A stretch of DNA of 6,138 bases from Thermoanaerobaculaceae bacterium (GTDB lineage Bacteria; Acidobacteriota; Thermoanaerobaculia; Thermoanaerobaculales; Thermoanaerobaculaceae). A program made the position numbers and the translations under genes. The first letter of the stretch is position 1. The number at the start of each line of letters is the position of its first letter. Where the stretch lies: the NCBI GenBank assembly GCA_022865555.1, contig JALHTD010000215.1:1-6138 (forward strand), written 5' to 3'. Of this stretch, positions 4,885 to 6,138 are shown piece after piece. A model generated the notes under the pieces. That model had not been told where the DNA came from. It ran no database searches and saw nothing but the letters and a program-made list of their open reading frames with translations.

Positions 4885-6138
4885 ATGCAACTGATGTACA
4901 CGTGGCTGAGATCGGTTTTGCTGCTCTGCGCCGCGGTCGGTGTCGCGTCCGCGGCCGAGACGCGTCTCGACTTCGATCGCCTTTCAATCGACGACGGCTT
5001 GTCGCAAAGCATCGTCGAGCAGATCGTCCAGGATCGCCAGGGCTTCATGTGGTTCGTCACAGAGGATGGGTTGAACCGGTTCGACGGATACAGTTTCACC
5101 GTCTACAGGAACGTCGCCGGTGACCCGACGAGCCTCAGCCACAACGAGCTCAAGAGCATCTTCGAGGACCGCTCCGGGGTCCTTTGGGTGGGCGCATTCG
5201 AGGGGGGGCTCAACCGCTTTGACCCGGTCACGGAGAAGGTGACCCGCTACCGCCACGACCCGAGCGATCCCGGGAGTCTGGCCGCCGACACGGTCCGGTT
5301 TATCACCGAGGACCGGGGGGGGCGCCTCTGGGTTGGTACTCAGGGGGGTGGCCTTGACGTGCTCGACCGCGCGACCGGGAAGTTCCGCCACCACCGCGCG
5401 AGCCCCGGCACGCCGGGTGGCCTGAGCCACGACGATGTCCGCGCGATCTACGAGGATCGCTCCGGGGTGCTGTGGGTCGGCACCAACGGCGGGGGGCTGA
5501 ACCGACTGGATGCCGCGACGGGGTCGTTTACCCGCTACCGCCATCGCCCGGGTGATCCGTCGAGCCTCGCCAACGACGCGGTTCTCGCCATCTTCGAGGA
5601 CAGCCTGGGAACGCTTTGGGCCGGCACGTACGGAGGCGGCCTGGACTCGTTCGATCGGAGCACGGGCCGGTTCGTACACCACCGCGCCAACCCCTCCGTT
5701 GCAGGCTCCCTGAGCAGCGATCTCGTCAAGGCCATCTGTGAGGACCAGAGTGGTTCGCTGTGGGTCGGGACCGACGGGGGTGGGCTGAACCAGTTTGATC
5801 GCGAGAGTGGCACATTTACCAGCTTCAGGCACGACCGCGTCAACCCGACGAGCCTCAGCGCCGATCGTATCTACTCCCTGTACCAGGACCGGTCGCGGGT
5901 GCTGTGGGTGGGCACATATGGGGGTGGTCTCAGCAAGTTCGATGTCGGTCGCAAGAGATTCCGCCGCTACGCGAACGAGCCGAACGACCCCAACTCCTTG
6001 AGCCACGACATCGTCTGGTGCTTCGCCGAGGATCCCGACGGGATGCTGTGGATCGGAACGGACAGCGGAGGCCTGAACCGCTTCGACCGACGCGCCGGCC
6101 GGTGGCGAAGCTTCCGGCACCGGGCCGATGACCCCTCA
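4885..6138 (+). CDS. Two-component regulator propeller (Reg_prop) sensor protein, N-terminal part only
   Basis: The 418 codons in the window encode a signal peptide (MQLMYTWLRSVLLLCAAVGV, then ASAA, cleavage near residue 23) and a periplasmic beta-propeller made of Reg_prop repeats. Each repeat carries the pattern DPxSLSxDxVxxIxED, RSGxLWVGTxGGGLNRFD, then TGxFxxYRH. Conserved tryptophans are at 56, 101, 149, 197, 245, 293, 341 and 389. Proteins of this architecture (hybrid two-component sensors, sensor kinases and some GGDEF proteins) sense extracellular ligands through one or two propellers plus a Y_Y_Y domain, then cross the membrane to a signalling domain. Everything after blade eight is outside the window, so kinase versus cyclase cannot be decided. 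The ATG at 4885 is preferred because GGTGAG lies 7 nt upstream; GTG 4873 and ATG 4894 are in-frame alternatives. It is transcribed divergently from the amidohydrolase gene. Confidence 0.92.
   Translation, partial: MQLMYTWLRSVLLLCAAVGVASAAETRLDFDRLSIDDGLSQSIVEQIVQDRQGFMWFVTEDGLNRFDGYSFTVYRNVAGDPTSLSHNELKSIFEDRSGVLWVGAFEGGLNRFDPVTEKVTRYRHDPSDPGSLAADTVRFITEDRGGRLWVGTQGGGLDVLDRATGKFRHHRASPGTPGGLSHDDVRAIYEDRSGVLWVGTNGGGLNRLDAATGSFTRYRHRPGDPSSLANDAVLAIFEDSLGTLWAGTYGGGLDSFDRSTGRFVHHRANPSVAGSLSSDLVKAICEDQSGSLWVGTDGGGLNQFDRESGTFTSFRHDRVNPTSLSADRIYSLYQDRSRVLWVGTYGGGLSKFDVGRKRFRRYANEPNDPNSLSHDIVWCFAEDPDGMLWIGTDSGGLNRFDRRAGRWRSFRHRADDPS
5122..6138 (+). repeat. Coding tandem repeat: seven full 144-bp propeller units plus the start of an eighth
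   Basis: Within the propeller gene, units begin at residues 80, 128, 176, 224, 272, 320, 368 and 416, an exact 48-residue (144-bp) period with no insertion or deletion across seven full copies (5122-6129). A more divergent first blade precedes them (residues about 28-79, with FMWFVTEDGLNRFDG), one interval of 45 rather than 48 residues. Unit sequences vary at the amino-acid level and at third codon positions, so this is an old protein repeat rather than a recent DNA amplification. More than eight blades imply either a second propeller downstream or a closure using the first, partial unit. Confidence 0.9.

Noticed and set aside
4648..4890. Extended amidohydrolase start at TTG 4890
   Set aside because: It would put 81 unconserved, polar Pro/Ser-rich residues before a textbook signal peptide and overlap the divergent gene's start.
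4984..6120. 378-codon open frame on the minus strand, opposite the propeller gene
   Set aside because: Its apparent repeats merely mirror the 144-bp period of the sense gene. The sense strand has a signal peptide, a ribosome site and Reg_prop motifs; the antisense has none.

Overview
The window is GC-rich, densely coding bacterial DNA. It holds five genes on the minus strand and the start of one divergent gene on the plus strand. Long open frames opposite the real genes are a by-product of the high G+C. The gene mix (an Ada repair regulator, a stand-alone ExeA/GspB pair, an eukaryote-like dimethylarginine hydrolase, a secreted amidohydrolase and a large propeller-type sensor) fits a free-living Gram-negative soil or sediment lineage such as Acidobacteriota, Gemmatimonadota, Rokubacteria or a myxobacterium-like group. 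No marker in the window settles the phylum.

Layout from left to right: (1) 1-800, minus, is the N-terminal 266 codons of an Ada-type methyl-DNA repair/transcription activator; its methyltransferase active site lies outside the window. (2) 885-1625, minus, is a GspB-like membrane protein. It overlaps by 4 nt with (3) 1622-2434, minus, an ExeA/GspA-type AAA ATPase reduced to its ATPase domain. (4) 2435-2534 is a 100-bp leader with two identical 11-bp repeats bracketing a possible promoter. (5) 2535-3296, minus, is a DDAH-family hydrolase with an intact active site. (6) 3352-4647, minus, is a secreted binuclear metal amidohydrolase. (7) 4648-4884 is a divergent intergenic region. (8) 4885-6138, plus, is the periplasmic N-terminal part of a two-component-regulator propeller protein; it runs off the right edge.

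Functionally there are three themes. ExeA and GspB are expected to work together at the inner membrane and peptidoglycan in envelope or secretin assembly. The amidohydrolase (periplasmic, predicted peptidase-like) and the DDAH enzyme (cytoplasmic, methylarginine to citrulline) are adjacent and co-oriented and could form a small arginine-derivative salvage route, but this is inference. The propeller protein is a putative periplasmic sensor divergent from the amidohydrolase and could in principle control it. I see no RNA genes, CRISPR arrays, insertion sequences or phage genes. I did not find a clearly novel system. The most unusual signals are the invariant 144-bp repeat period in the sensor gene and the paired repeats upstream of exeA.
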